DNA from: Castanea sativa
Taxonomy: Eukaryota > Streptophyta > Magnoliopsida > Fagales > Fagaceae
Length of the DNA: 64,000 nucleotides
Assembly: GCF_040712315.1 (NCBI RefSeq)
Contig: NC_134013.1
Location: 44,599,501 to 44,663,500, forward strand
Reading direction: 5' to 3'
Part shown: piece by piece, positions 1 through 11,652 of the stretch
How the letters are laid out: the number at the start of each line of letters is the position of its first letter
How positions within the stretch are numbered: the stretch's first letter is position 1
The notes under the pieces: generated by a model
What the model was told of the DNA's origin: nothing
Databases searched by the model: none
Seen by the model: only the letters and a program-made list of their open reading frames with translations
Made by a program: the position numbers and the translations under genes

Positions 1-2613
1 CGATTAATGAAAATCAGCAAGAGTTTGTCTGAAGAAGAAAGAAGAAAGTTGATAGCCTTGTTGAGGGAATAGAAGGATGTTTTTGCTTGGAGTTACCAAT
101 AAATACCAGGTTTGAGTCCGAGACTGGTAACGCAAAAGTTAAAGGTGGATCCTAATGCTAAGCCTGTGAAGCAGCCACCAAGAAAATACTGTTTAGATGC
201 AGAGGAAAAGATAAAGGGCTGAAGTGAATAAGCTTTTAAAGGCAAGTTTCATTGAAGAGATTGAATGTCCAAGTTGGTTAGCCAACATAGTTCCTGTAAA
301 GAAGAAAGGTGGTTATATAAGAATCTGTGTGGATTTTTGGGATCTCAATAAAGCTTGTCCTAAGGATGAATTCCCACTTCCCAATGTTGATATTTTGGTG
401 GATGTAGCAGCTGGTAATGAACGCTTTTCCTTTATGGATGGCTATAGTGGGTATAATTAGATCTTTATGGACACCTTTTAGGAAGTACTTTTATAAGGTG
501 ATGCATTTTGGGTTAAAGAATACAGGTGCTACCTACCAAAGGATTGTGGCTTTGATCTTTGGTGATATACTTCATAAGCAGGTAGAAGATTATGTTGATG
601 ATCTTGTGGTGAAGGCAAAGAATCCCTTTGAGCATTTGCTGCATTTGAGGCAGGTCTTTGAAAGATGCAGGGAACACAACTTGAGGATGAACAATTCCAA
701 ATGCGCCTTTGAGGTATCTTTAGGAAAGTTCTTGGGGTTTCTTGTTCATCATAGAGGGATTGATTTGTTCATCATAGAGGGATTGATTTGGACCCCACAA
801 AGGCCAAAGTAATAACTGCCTTCAGTTCCCCTACAACTTTGAAGGAGTTGAGAAGCTATGTGGGAAAAGTTTCTTATTTAAGAAGGTTCATTCCAGGTCT
901 AGCTGAGATCTTGAAGCCTCTTATGGAGTAGACTAAGAAGGGAATGACTTTTGTATAGTGTGATCAATACCAAAAAACATTCAAGAAAATTTAGATTATA
1001 TTGGTGGACACTCACATAATGGTGGCCTTTTGCTTGGTAAACCCTTCTTGTTGTACATAACCAACACAAAGCAGTCATTGGGAGCATTATTAGTTTAGGA
1101 TTAGGAAGGGGTAGAAAAATCAGTGTATTATATTAGCAAGCTTATGAAGGGACCAAAGTTAAGATATTCAACTGCTGAGAAGGTATGTTTGTCTTTAGCC
1201 TTTGCTGTGTCAAAGTTCAATCATTACTTTTTAGGGCATCATGTGCAGTTGGTGACCAAGAGCATTGTGAAGTACCTCGTAACTTACCCTCAATTGTCGG
1301 GGAGAATGGCACAATGGGCCATGTTGATGTTGTGCCTTGATATTGAATGCATAAGACCAACCATCATTAAAGGCCAGGCAGTAGCTGATCTGTTGGCTAA
1401 CTTCCCTGGGATAAGTGATTTTTCTCCTCCCTAACAGGAAGTCTTAGTGACAGAGGAGCAAGAATGGTTAATGTATCTCGATGGCTCATCTACATTTTAG
1501 GGGGGAAGGATAGAAGTGGTATTAAAGTCACCAGGGGAGGAACACACGTTTGCCTATAAGCTACGTTTTCCCTACTCTAATAATGAAGTAGAGTATGAAT
1601 CCTTGTTGGTGGGGCTGAAGGCTGCCAAAAGGTTAGACATAAAAAGGTTGAAGATATTTGGTGATTCGTAGTTGGTGATAAAGTAAGTTGAAGGAATCTA
1701 TAAGCTTGGCTGCTTATAAAGCTGTAGGTTAGAGGATTATGAAACACTTTACTTTCATAGAATACAAAGTGGTTAGCAGGAATGAAAACAAGCTTGCTGA
1801 CTCGTTGGCTACCCTAGTTGCCAAATCTGTATTGAAGAAAGAGAAAATGACACTTCAAGTGGAGCAACAACCTGGTTTGGTCCAAGATAAGTTGTATCTC
1901 CCTCAAGATTGACGAGAACCCTTGTTTAAGGCAATGGCTTAAGGAAAGTACATTGGGTCAAAATTACCAGTAAATATGAAAGACTTCCTCAGGATCAATC
2001 GGGTTTTATTTTTTAGAGGAGTAGAGGGTTTGCTGATGGAGTGTGCCTCGGGGTAGGAAGGACTGACTCTGTTGCACAGGTTGCACTATGATATTTGTGG
2101 TGTAGACCTTGATGTCAGCTTATATAGAGACTACAAAGGCTAGGGATCTTTTGACCAGAAATGGCCAATGATGCTAAGGAAGAGCAAAGGAGTTGTCAGA
2201 CTTGTTCCATCATCCCCCCAGACCAAGTAGAATCGCTTAATGGAGCATTGCTGGAAGACGATTGGCAGGATCCGTACTTGAGGTACCTTTCACAAGGTGT
2301 ACTACTTGTTGATCAGGTAAAAAGAGAAAAAGTTTAAAAAATACGTGACAAGGTTCAAGGTAGTGGATGGGAAGTTATTCAAGAGAAGATTTCAAGGAAG
2401 GTGGATGGTATGTATTCCCACTAAAGAAGTCAATGACGTTCTTTCATACTTGCATGAAGGAGAGCCAGTAGGACACCTGGGTGGGAGAAAGCTATGGCAA
2501 ATGGCTTTATACCAGGGATATTACTGGCCTACAATACAAAATGATGCTCAAGACTTTGTCAAAAACTGTCAAGAATGACAAAGGTGAGGGGATGAAATAC
2601 AAAAGGAGACAAA
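1..2613 (+). mobile_element. Element C: degenerate Tat/Ogre-like Ty3/gypsy pol fragment
   Basis: Translated pieces give, in order, a reverse transcriptase (about 1-830; seen are PSWLANIVPVKKKGG, DLNKACPKDEFPLP, FSFMDGYSGYN and an intact YVDD box in EDYVDDLVVKAK near 590), an RNase H with connection (about 830-1850; FPYSNNEVEYESLLVGLKAA near 1570) and the integrase zinc-finger region (about 2345-2613). These motifs are typical of the Tat/Ogre group. Many stops and frameshifts break it. In the HHCC finger the second cysteine codon position is a TGA (NCQE-stop-QR at 2568-2584). The integrase core, gag, protease and LTRs are absent. The coding similarity stops near 2613 and runs straight into LTR sequence of the next element, so the right end is a rearrangement. 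The left end is the window edge. Not functional. Confidence 0.9.
742..787 (+). repeat. 23-bp tandem duplication in element C RT
   Basis: The unit TTGTTCATCATAGAGGGATT plus GAT occurs twice head to tail (742-764 and 765-787). Because 23 is not a multiple of three, the duplication shifts the frame just after the FLGFLVHHRGIDL motif of the reverse transcriptase and is one cause of pseudogenisation. Confidence 0.85.
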
Positions 2614-2651
2614 CCTAAAATTTCACTTAGTATATTGGGTCGGGCACCACA
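2614..2651 (+). repeat. Remnant 3' tip of element B 5' LTR
   Basis: About 37 bases matching the last bases of the 3' LTR at 23291-23325, ending CACCACA in both. The sequence to the left is integrase of element C, not LTR, so about 600 bp of 5' LTR are missing at this junction. Confidence 0.8.
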
Positions 2652-2652
2652 A

Positions 2653-2672
2653 TTGGCACCTTCTGTGAGAAA
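2653..2672 (+). promoter_or_regulatory. Element B primer-binding site
   Basis: TTGGCACCTTCTGTGAGAA follows the LTR end with one intervening base. It resembles the TTGGYGCCGTCTRTGGGA sites next to LTRs of Tat-group elements; a closer match is present at 39171 in this window. I infer it primed minus-strand DNA synthesis. Which tRNA it matches I cannot establish without a search. Confidence 0.7.
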
Positions 2673-3802
2673 TATCCTACTCAGCTGAAGACCTAGGGTT
2701 AGTTTGTTGTCGCCAGGATGGAGGGCCACATGCAGGTGAGGGGTTAGTGGGCTATGGGGGAAATCGTTCAAAGGTCTCATCAAGAAGCCAATGGAGGTTG
2801 GAAAGGGAATGAAAAAAGGATCAAGATCACATGCAAGATGGGCACGAGACAGGGGTGGATTCAGATGAGGGATCTTCCAATGGGGAAAGATCGGTCTCCT
2901 ATGTTCCTGAGCGTTCGTATTGTAGTGAATAAGACCAGGAAATAGAAAACTTACGAAAACAACTTAAGGAGTTGGAGCTAGAAATAAGGGGCCGACCTCG
3001 AAGAAGGGACCGAGAGGAGTCGCCTAGTGATCTTGACTTTATTGGCGGCTGGAAAGTCACCCCACTGAAGTCATTCACGGCGATCAAGAGACAGATCTAA
3101 TGAGACTATAAGGCGTCGCTCTAACATGCCGAAAAGGGAAAGGCACGAGCACCCTAGTGCGGCTTTGGATGCCATGAGCCATGCACTTCAGAGAGCCACC
3201 CAATCTTCATTTTTTGAAGAGATAGAATGTACCGAGATGCCCAGGCATTTCAATCGTCCCTCGTTTATTTGTTATGATGGAAAAACCAACCTAGTAGAGC
3301 ACATCAGTTATTACATTCAGCTAATGTTCTTATACTCGCAAAATGACAAGTTGATGTACAAAGTGTTCCCATCCAGTCTCAGGCCCACGACAATGAGATG
3401 GTTAAATGGTTTAAGGAAGGGGGATCCATACAAAACTTTGGAGAGTTGATTCAGGCGTTCGGGGCCTATTTTATCACTTCTAGTCAAGTCCCCTAGCCCA
3501 TTGGCGTCTTGCTATCTATGAAGATAGGGAGTAGGGAGACCTTTTGGTCTTATGTCAACCGGTATTAGGAGCTATACAATGAGATAGGTAGGGCAAATGA
3601 GCCAGTTGCAGCAAGCATGTTCAGACTAGGGCTCCCCCAGAAGTTCGAATTGAGAGATTCACTGACTAAGCAACCCCCCGAAAACATGCACCAGCTCCTG
3701 AGGAGGATTGAGGAACACAAAAGGTTGGAAGATGATTGGCAACAGAGCAAAGGAAAAGCTCCCTCCACCTCTTAATATAGTAGGGATTCGAGGACCGGGG
3801 GC

Positions 3803-5056
3803 TGCTTGCTCACTCTTAAGTGCAGGAGATCATAACAATATATTCTCAGAGTACCAAGGTCGAACCACAAGAAAAAGGGTAAATTCAAAGACAATATAAT
3901 TAAATAAAAATTTGGGTAAAGAATAAAAGTACTTTTGCTTGGCGATTGATAAACAAGAATAATAATAAAAGCTGATTTAAATCAATAATGTAAATACCAG
4001 GGCATTGGGGTGTTTCGCTATATCGATATGAAATTATTTGTGATCAAAGAAATTATATATTTCATGATTGATTGTTCTTATACAATTAAATACTTATGAT
4101 TTTGTTGAATTGAGACAATTCAAGAACACATGATAACCTAGATTAATAATGCGGTTAGAAAAATTTTCAGAAAAACCCATTCAATTTAAAACATAATTTC
4201 TATTTGAAACTATTAGAAATTCATCTAAACAATAAGAAAAACATGATTGAACTTATTGAAAGCATGGAAGAACTAATACATCAAAAGAAATATAATTGAA
4301 CAATCAAATATGTTGTTGATAAAATCTTAGAAAGAATCACATTGAATATTCACACCGTATAGAAGAAACAATACCCTTAGCCCTAGCAAAGAGTTTAGGC
4401 TGCAATTAGAGAAAGGAAAATACAAGTTTTTCTCCGCCAAAATTCTACCAGCCTCCCTTCAAAACCCTAGCGTCCAAGTGTCCCAAGAAAATAAAACTTT
4501 TACTATTTTAATTTTTGTCCTGGTTTACAACAGTAAATTGTGAGTTAATTTTGGCCTTCAAAACTTGAGAATTTCGAAAAACTCAAAACTAGAAAGTTGT
4601 AGATATTTAAGTCACGGTTCCAACCCTTCTTGTGTCAATTGAATTTTTAAGGAGAGAGATACGCCCAAACTATTGATCAGTGCTCAAATATGATTTTTCC
4701 TTTTTAGATTCTACCTCTTTGATTTCTTTCCTTATTTGAAGCTTCCAAACATGGTAGAAACCCAAGCACTCCAGCTGCACCTCCTTTTAGACATTTAAGC
4801 ATGGTCCTTTAGATCCACTTTAATTCTAGTTTGACCTCCATTCTCTCACAAATTCCTATAAACTCATCTTTCTCGCATGATTTCCTGAAAGTAAAAAATT
4901 ACACACAATGAATGACATCTTATCCAAGAAATTATGTAAAGATAAATAATAGGGATTAATGCAAATCATGGCTTAATTATACAAATTAAGCATAGTAATA
5001 AGGAGATAACACCCTTAGAAATATATAACAAGCAAACGTTTTAAGGCGTTATCGCA
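3803..5056 (-). repeat. Element A 3' LTR
   Basis: 1254 bp, closely matching 11653-12888 over its whole length. On the plus strand it starts TGCTTGCTCAC and ends GTTATCGCA. The two LTR tips differ by a small indel (CGTTATCGCA here, CGTTATCA in the other copy). It is preceded on the minus strand by a polypurine tract, so it is the 3' LTR. Confidence 0.92.
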
Positions 5057-5067
5057 CTCCCCAACTT
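5057..5067 (-). promoter_or_regulatory. Element A polypurine tract
   Basis: On the minus strand AAGTTGGGGAG directly precedes the LTR start TGCGATAACGCC. Position and purine content fit the plus-strand primer of an LTR retrotransposon. Confidence 0.75.
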
Positions 5068-5354
5068 AAATCTTGCTAGTCCCTAGCAATCCACAAAGCA
5101 CCCATGTCTACTAAAAGTGAAAAATTAAAACTAAAATACAAGCCACTTTTGTAGGCTACACAGCTGCACTTCCCATGTGCAGCAAGTCTTTAAACCCTTA
5201 AGTCACCCCTAGTGGATGAGTTTACGCTCATGAGGGTTTGCAGTGACTCTACCCACAAAAGTCAAAGGTTTCCTGAAAATTCCTACAACAAATGTTAGTT
5301 TGCTTTATCATTATATCATACAAATGAATTTTCAATTTTTGAGTTGGGATACTA

Positions 5355-6759
5355 TGATGGAAAATAACATGTTTGTATCGCATACAAAAAACATACGCAG
5401 CGGAAAAAAAATAACGGATCTACTTCATTCATAAATGTTAACACGTACTATGTAAGTTTCAGAATTTGAAAACAAGAGAGTGTACCTTGGAGCGGTGAAT
5501 TTCAAAATCGAAGATCAGAAGCACTTGGGAACACTTTCAATCTTCACTCCAATTCCACTAACGCCCAAGATGTGTGGTCTCTCAATCAGTTTTCAAAGGG
5601 AGAATGTCAAAGTGTCTAACACTTCCATACACACCATTTCACAATAGTTCTATCTTTTTTTTACTCTTCAAAAATCAGTATGTTTCTCCCTTTGTATCTA
5701 ACTGATTATCTAATTGGGTTGGCCTTTTGGGCCTTTCCAATTGGGCTTAAGTGTGTGGCTTGGAGTGGGACCAAAAGGGACCAATAAGACACTAGCTCCA
5801 ATGGGCCTTGGGCTTTTTAGTTAACTCTTGACAAACCCAAAGTTACCATTAACTATATTTAATACCACTATAAAAATATAGTTGCACTCTAAGCCTTATT
5901 TATAAATTATATCTTAAGACTTTATTGTACATGCGACCCCTTCATAAAATATTCGTAGTAATACAAAGTCATGAAAGTAGACTGCCACTTTGTAGATTAC
6001 TACATCTTAATTCCTTGAGTACCTGGTTTAATCCTTTAAGTTATTCATCATATATTTATGAAATATAATTCCATAAATATATGCTTTAGTAACTCCTTAC
6101 TAAAGTGGTTAGACCTAATTCTCTGAATAACCAAACCCATTAAACTTATCTCAAGGGAATATTTTGTATCTCCATTAAGAGACTATGAATTCCATCTTGA
6201 GAATATATGTTCTATCAACACTAAATGTGATTGTCCAACATACTTAGGTTTTGACCGTTACTTAAGATCTCACTCTTGATATATCAAAGCAACCTACACC
6301 TCATGATTAGGTCCATTATTCTCTCAGGATTAAGAGTTCATGCAAATAGAAGTCGTGAGTTTATTATTCATTTGACAGTCGTTAGGAGAATAATAAATCT
6401 CATAGCGGTCCAGTGCAATATGTTTTTACTCTTAAAACATATCAACATACCAACTAAAAATTTCTATTTCCATGATCAAGACAAATCATCTTAGTTGATA
6501 TGTTATAGTCTTCGCAGATGAAATGCCCAATTTCATCACCGACTACGAACTAAATTCTAAGTTTACAAAGAACTTGTGATTTATATCTTCTGTGACTAAA
6601 TCACATAAATCACATACTATGCATCTCATGGACTATATGATAATGTCTCAATATTCATGTTACCATTATTTTTAGATAATAATAAAACAAATTTATTAAA
6701 CACAACATTAAGTCATACATAGCATCATACAATAGGATTTAAGGACACTAATCCTAACA
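5355..6759 (-). mobile_element. Copia-type solo LTR, copy 1
   Basis: 1405 bp beginning TGATGG and ending CCTAACA, flanked by perfect TACTA duplications (5350-5354 and 6760-6764). Near-identical sequences occur at 12931-14342, 25931-26938 and 60268-61673. There is no internal region, so this is a solo LTR left by LTR-LTR recombination. Orientation is inferred as minus from the TATA-like motif in copy 4 and from the end near the CCGCTGCG motif, which is usual just before the 3' tip of copia LTRs. It lies in the non-coding 3' part of element A. Confidence 0.88.
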
Positions 6760-6764
6760 TACTA

Positions 6765-8436
6765 TTCATCATATCAAAGAGTACACTAGCTTCACTTTTG
6801 GAGTGTGTGTGTGTGTGTGCATAGCCCATCCAATCAAACCAGCTTTTCCAAACATGCATAGACCAAGAATAATCTAGATTAGAGCATCTACTCCAAAACC
6901 TCTCTTAAGTCATCAACACTCTGAAAGAACACACATAGAAGTAATGACTTTTTTTTTTCTCCCTCTTTCTTCAAATCACATATGAACAAAAAGGAAAGAA
7001 GAAGTTTTAAGAATATCACATGTGTATAGAAAAACAGCCTTTTAAAACAACCGAAAAGATCTTTTGGAAAGGATGTTGAATTCTTGGAAACATGAGGTTA
7101 ATACCATTCTCATCCCTAGTTTTTATTCCAAACACATACCAGCCATGCACTTTTAGGATCAAGTAAGACTTTAAGCTTAGTGGTAGTATAATCTTATGGC
7201 TAGGTAAAGGCAAATTACTCTGTTTGAAATATGAGGAATATGAATCAAATGCAGAAAATTTAAGCCAAACCTAACTTATATTAGTAACAACCAACTTGAA
7301 TCAAAATAACTTTTACTCAACCATATAACTCTTCTGAAATACGTGAAAGATGTGTAAAACACCAATGATTTATTGATTGATTATGTATGTCTTCTCTTTC
7401 TTTTTCTTTTCTCTTTTTTTTCTTCTTTCTTCTTCTTTTCGATTTATTTTTTTGGAAGAAAAGAGAGACAATGGTGCTAAATGCTTCCATAGCTCAAAAC
7501 TTGAACCCCCAAGAGAATACCCATAAATAAAAATGTTTTGTGGTATTGTAGAAGTATTTCTCATGGCTTAAATGATGGTGACAATGGTTAATGTAAAGGT
7601 AGGCTGAATATTTGTTTAGCTGGTGACAAAAAAATGGTGGTCTTAGGCTCTCATCTCCTAAAATTTCACAGAAACCAGCATGCCTAAGGACAAAAATAAG
7701 TAGGATCATGGTATATCTCCCCATAATGTTTCCAGTAGTCAACCAAAAAATATAGAGATCTTTTACAAAAATTGAAGCATATGAGAGAAATTTAAGAGTT
7801 CAAACAAAGATATACTCTCACAAAGAAAAGTAAGGCTCAAGAACTCTCTATATGGGTTGAGTTTTAGCTTATGTCTAGATTGTTCATGATCCATGTATAT
7901 CCAACATCCTACCGTTCGCTAACCCAAATATTGTGCTCAAAAGTTTCCAATTGTGCTCTTCATGAAATAGTCTTAATATAGCAAATCGTATAACCAACTC
8001 AGCATTATTCATTCCATCACATGATATAAAAATAAAGCTTATAACTCTTCTGCGTTCAAATTCTAGGTTTTTTTTTTTAGAATTGAAAAGTTGCAACCAA
8101 AAAGAAAGAAAAAGAAATCATGCAAGGTGCAGCAAAATGTGTAGACCTTTCCCCCCAACTAAAATATTACATTGTCCTCAATATATCAAAGCCAAAATAA
8201 ATTCAAGTATAAAGGTAAGAAGTTACCTTAAGCATTTAAATTATTATTATTTTTTTTTGAAATTTCTTTCACACCTGTAAATGTTAGCTCACAAAAGAAA
8301 AATAATAACTAAACAAAAAACAAAAGGCAAAAACAAAAGGAAAAAGAAAAAAAAAACAAAAAGAAAAAAAAATTAAAACAAATATGGTACAACTTCATAA
8401 GGCTCTTTCAGAGTTCATGTAGCATCCCAATAGGCA
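6765..8436 (-). other. Non-coding 3' region of element A
   Basis: AT-rich sequence between the integrase tail and the solo LTR. It contains a short GT run (about 6803-6819) and several A/T tracts, such as an A-rich stretch at 8290-8385. I see no envelope-like or other coding frame. Athila-group elements usually carry a long segment here, so I treat it as element A sequence. Confidence 0.6.
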
Positions 8437-8918
8437 GGGATCTCTAGTGACATAGTCTCCTCCTCTAGTATAACTCCCCCTAAGAATGGTTTTAACCTTT
8501 GTCCATTTACTTTTAAAATCCTACCATCCCTAGGGTACTCAACTACTACAACTTCATGGTTAAACACTTCCCTTACAATGAAAAGGACATCTCATCTAGG
8601 TTTTAGCATGCTTGGGCCCAAATATGCATATTTAAGACCATCGGGCAGCGACTTAAGCTCTAGCTGTAATGCCTCTTCACTTGAATGCATGAGCTTTTTT
8701 TCATTTTCTAGTAGCTCCTCAAAGCAAGGCTTCCATCCTTTATTAATTGCCATCATCTGTTGTTCTTCCAAAACCTGTGAGGAATCCAATGAAGAAAAAT
8801 TTTCAGATACATGAATATCACATTCTAAATCATAAGAACCAATAGAATTATTAAAAAGAGTTTCAAGAGAATCAGGAAAAAAAATTCTTATTAAACTCTT
8901 CTTGAACCACCACCCCAA
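8437..8918 (-). pseudogene. Element A protease-RT spacer fused to integrase C-terminus
   Basis: Read on the minus strand, the frame from 8918 gives the spacer that normally leads into RT (LQLELKSLPDGLKYAYLG) and then, within a few residues, LKPR-stop-DVLFIVREVF and VNGQRLKPFLGGVILEEE. The latter is the tail of the integrase of Athila-like polyproteins, normally more than 1000 residues downstream. The TAG stands where a conserved Trp codon (TGG) is expected. So RT, RNase H and the integrase core were removed by one deletion with its junction near 8610-8620. Frames are continuous across the join except for that stop. Confidence 0.8.
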
Positions 8919-11308
8919 TGAGGTTCATATAAGCACAATCATCATCCTCATGTGGTTGTTTAGCTACATGAAATATGTTTAGCTCCAAAGTCATGGAACC
9001 AAAAGTGAGTTGCATTCTTCCATTCCTACAATTAATTAAAGTAATAGTTGTGGCAAGAAAAGGTCTATCCAAAATAATAGGGGTGTGAACACTAGGATGT
9101 AAAACAGGTTGGTAATCTAGAACAATAAAGTCAACAAGATAATAAAATTGTTCAATTTTCACCAGCACATCCTCAACAATCCCTCTCGGCTCCCTTATAG
9201 CGCAATTAACCAACTTTAAAGTTACTGAAGTAGGTTTTAACTCACCAAGTCCAAGTTTTTGATATACACTAAAAGGGATCAAATTAACACTTGCCCCAAG
9301 ATATAGCAATGCATGCTCCATGATGTAATCTCCAATAGTACAAGAGATCGTAGGACAAATTGGATTCTTATACTTTGGTGGGGTCTTATGTTGGATAAAT
9401 GCACTTACCTGTTCTGTTAGGAATGCAGTCTTCTTCACATGATGCTTTCTCTTGATGGTGCATAGGTCCTTAATTACCTTGGCATATGCAAGCACTTGCT
9501 TGATAACATACAATAATGACAAATTTATCTTGACTTGATGCAAATGCTCTAATATCTCAGATGTGGTGTCCAATTTCTTAGGTAATTTTAAGGCTTGTGG
9601 AAATGGTGGAGGGATTAGGCATTTTTCATTGTCATCAAGCCCAAGTGACTCAATTTCATCCTTCTTTTTTTCAACTGGGGTCTCCTTAGATTTCTTAGTT
9701 ACTAGAGGAGAACTTTTATCAATCTCTTTACCACTCCTCAAAATGGTCATAGCTTTTACTTCCTCATGTTTATCCTTAGAGCCAATTTTTAGATTTTGAT
9801 TGATGGGATTGGATTGAGTTTGGGAAGGAAGCTTCCCTCTTTCTATCCCACTCAATGAATTTGTAAGCCTAGTTATATGATTTTTGGTCTCTCTTACCTC
9901 TTCATCTAGCCTAGTGAGTATGGATTCAAACTTTTGATTTTGCTCACTTTGCCTTCGAATGAAAGTACTAAGTGCATCCTCCAAGGAAGGTCTAGATGAT
10001 GATGATGCATGTGGTGAATTAAAATTCTTTGGAGTAGGAGGATTCAACAAATTGTCACTCTTATAACTCAAATACACATGGTTGCATATTTGGGTTATAA
10101 TTGATATAATATGAAGAATTATTTGGCCAATTTGGATTAAATGCATGTACTTGTTCTTCTGGAACATTTAAGAATGATGAAAGTGATGCACATTCATTTG
10201 TAGCATGGTTTATCTCATGATATATTTTACACACCTCCATTGGGTCCTTTCTAAAGGTAGCACTAACACTCTTGCTTCCTTTCATTTTAAGTGCCTCAAT
10301 TTCTTTAGTTAACATGCTGATTTTTTCACTCATGTTATCATCTTCCCTCAACTTGAAAAAACTTCCACTAGAAGTGGTAGTATTAGTTCTAGTCCTATCA
10401 GTGGAGTTTATAGGGCTATATCCAGTTCGTGTGTTAGAGTTCTCAACTATCTCATCAAGATAATCCGTTGCATCTTCGAGTTCTTTTTGTAAAAAGTCCC
10501 CTTCATATGAGATTTGAACAAACTGTCGGTCCCTAGGTGTAAGTCCTTCATAAAAATAGCTAACCAACCTCCAATCTTCATACCCATGAGTTGGGCAGAA
10601 ATTGAAAAGATCTTTGTACCTTTCCCAAGCTTGGTATAAGGTCTCATTTTCTCCTTGGACAAAACTAGCTATCCTTTTGTTTACTTGCTGGACTTTGTGA
10701 GGAGGAAAATGCTTCTTAAAAAACTCTTAGGCCATCTCCCCCTAACTACCTATAGGCCCAGGTTTCAAGGTGTAAAGCCAACTTCATGCTTTGTCCTTAA
10801 GAGAAAAAGGAAAGAAACGTAACTTAGTAGTCTCAATAACATTTTGTGCATAGAAACTACTAATTACCTCTTCAAAAGCTCTAACATGGACATAAGGATT
10901 TTCATTTTCTTGTCCCCTAAAGTCAGGAAGTATTGCTAATAAACCTTATTTCAGTTCTACATGTTGTGCATTAGGAGGAAACATGATGCATGAAGGAACA
11001 AAATTTTGTGTGGGATGCAACAGTTCATACATAGTTCTTATATTCTCCTCATGATTATTATGTGTTTCATCACCCATGATTGATGAAGAAGGTGAAGGTA
11101 AAGGTGAAGGTGTGTCAAAAAGATTACCAAAGTAAGTTTCAAAATTTTTTAATCTGCCTCTCTCATTTCTAACCCAAATGCTCGTGCAACAAAGAATACA
11201 CAATAAAATAAAATAAATATAAATAATAAAAACAAACAAAAAAATAAGGGAAAAAAATGGAACGAAGTTACCAATAGAAGAATTTCCACCAGCTATGCTT
11301 TGTTCCAA
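8872..11308 (-). pseudogene. Element A gag-protease
   Basis: Gag is in at least three pieces (11308-10946, about 10920-10450, 10567-10061). Recognisable parts include MVSYFYEGLTPRDRQFVQ, and a CCHC-like knuckle reading CKIYHEINHATNEC. A long open frame (10167-8872, 431 codons) carries the end of gag and an aspartic protease domain in its last third. There the usual DLGAS active site reads YLGASVNLIPFSVYQKLG, so the catalytic Asp is Tyr. The flap and second half are kept (HTPIILDRPFLATTITLINC). A frameshift separates the pieces around 10100-10170. It sits directly downstream of the PBS with the MITE in between. The long open frame is notable for an old element, but the protease should be inactive. 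Confidence 0.82.
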
Positions 11309-11353
11309 AATAAAAAAAAAATGCCTCTAAATGTGCAGCAACTCCCCTGCAAC

Positions 11354-11632
11354 GGATTCAGATCCTCTAGAGTTCTTAGGGTACTCTACCAGTAGAGTTC
11401 ATTAAATCCTAACCACTCTTTAATGATTTAATGGTTTAGATTTTGTCATGTCAGCATTTCATTAATAATATTCTTGAAATAATAAAATAATGTTGTAAAC
11501 AAAACAATTAAGATGATTGTTAATGAAATGCTGACATGGCAAAATCTAGACCATTAAATCATTAAAGAGTGGCTAGGATTTAATGAACTCTACTTAGTAG
11601 AGTACCCTAGGAACTCTAGAGGATCTGAATCC
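11354..11632. mobile_element. Mutator-like MITE (279 bp) in the PBS region of element A
   Basis: Almost the whole element is an inverted repeat. The first 22 bases GGATTCAGATCCTCTAGAGT... are repeated as the complement at the other end, and the arms match over about 115 bp with a short AT-rich centre. The 9-bp duplication CCCTGCAAC flanks it (11345-11353 and 11633-11641). Long terminal inverted repeats with a 9-bp duplication are the hallmark of Mutator-like non-autonomous elements. No coding capacity. Confidence 0.92.
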
Positions 11633-11648
11633 CCCTGCAACAGCGCCA
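11633..11648 (-). promoter_or_regulatory. Element A primer-binding site
   Basis: Minus strand TGGCGCTGTTGCAGGG, four bases after the 5' LTR end. It resembles the TGGCGCCGTTGCCGGGG site used by Athila-type elements. Nine of its bases are also the target duplication of the MITE, so a partial second copy lies at 11345-11353. Confidence 0.8.
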
Positions 11649-11652
11649 AAAT

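Noticed and set aside
6803..6819. GT repeat as a regulatory Z-DNA element
   Set aside because: Only about eight units in a dead element; a plain microsatellite.
9563..9799. Plus-strand Ser/Phe-rich open frame
   Set aside because: It is a shadow of the element A gag-protease frame on the other strand.
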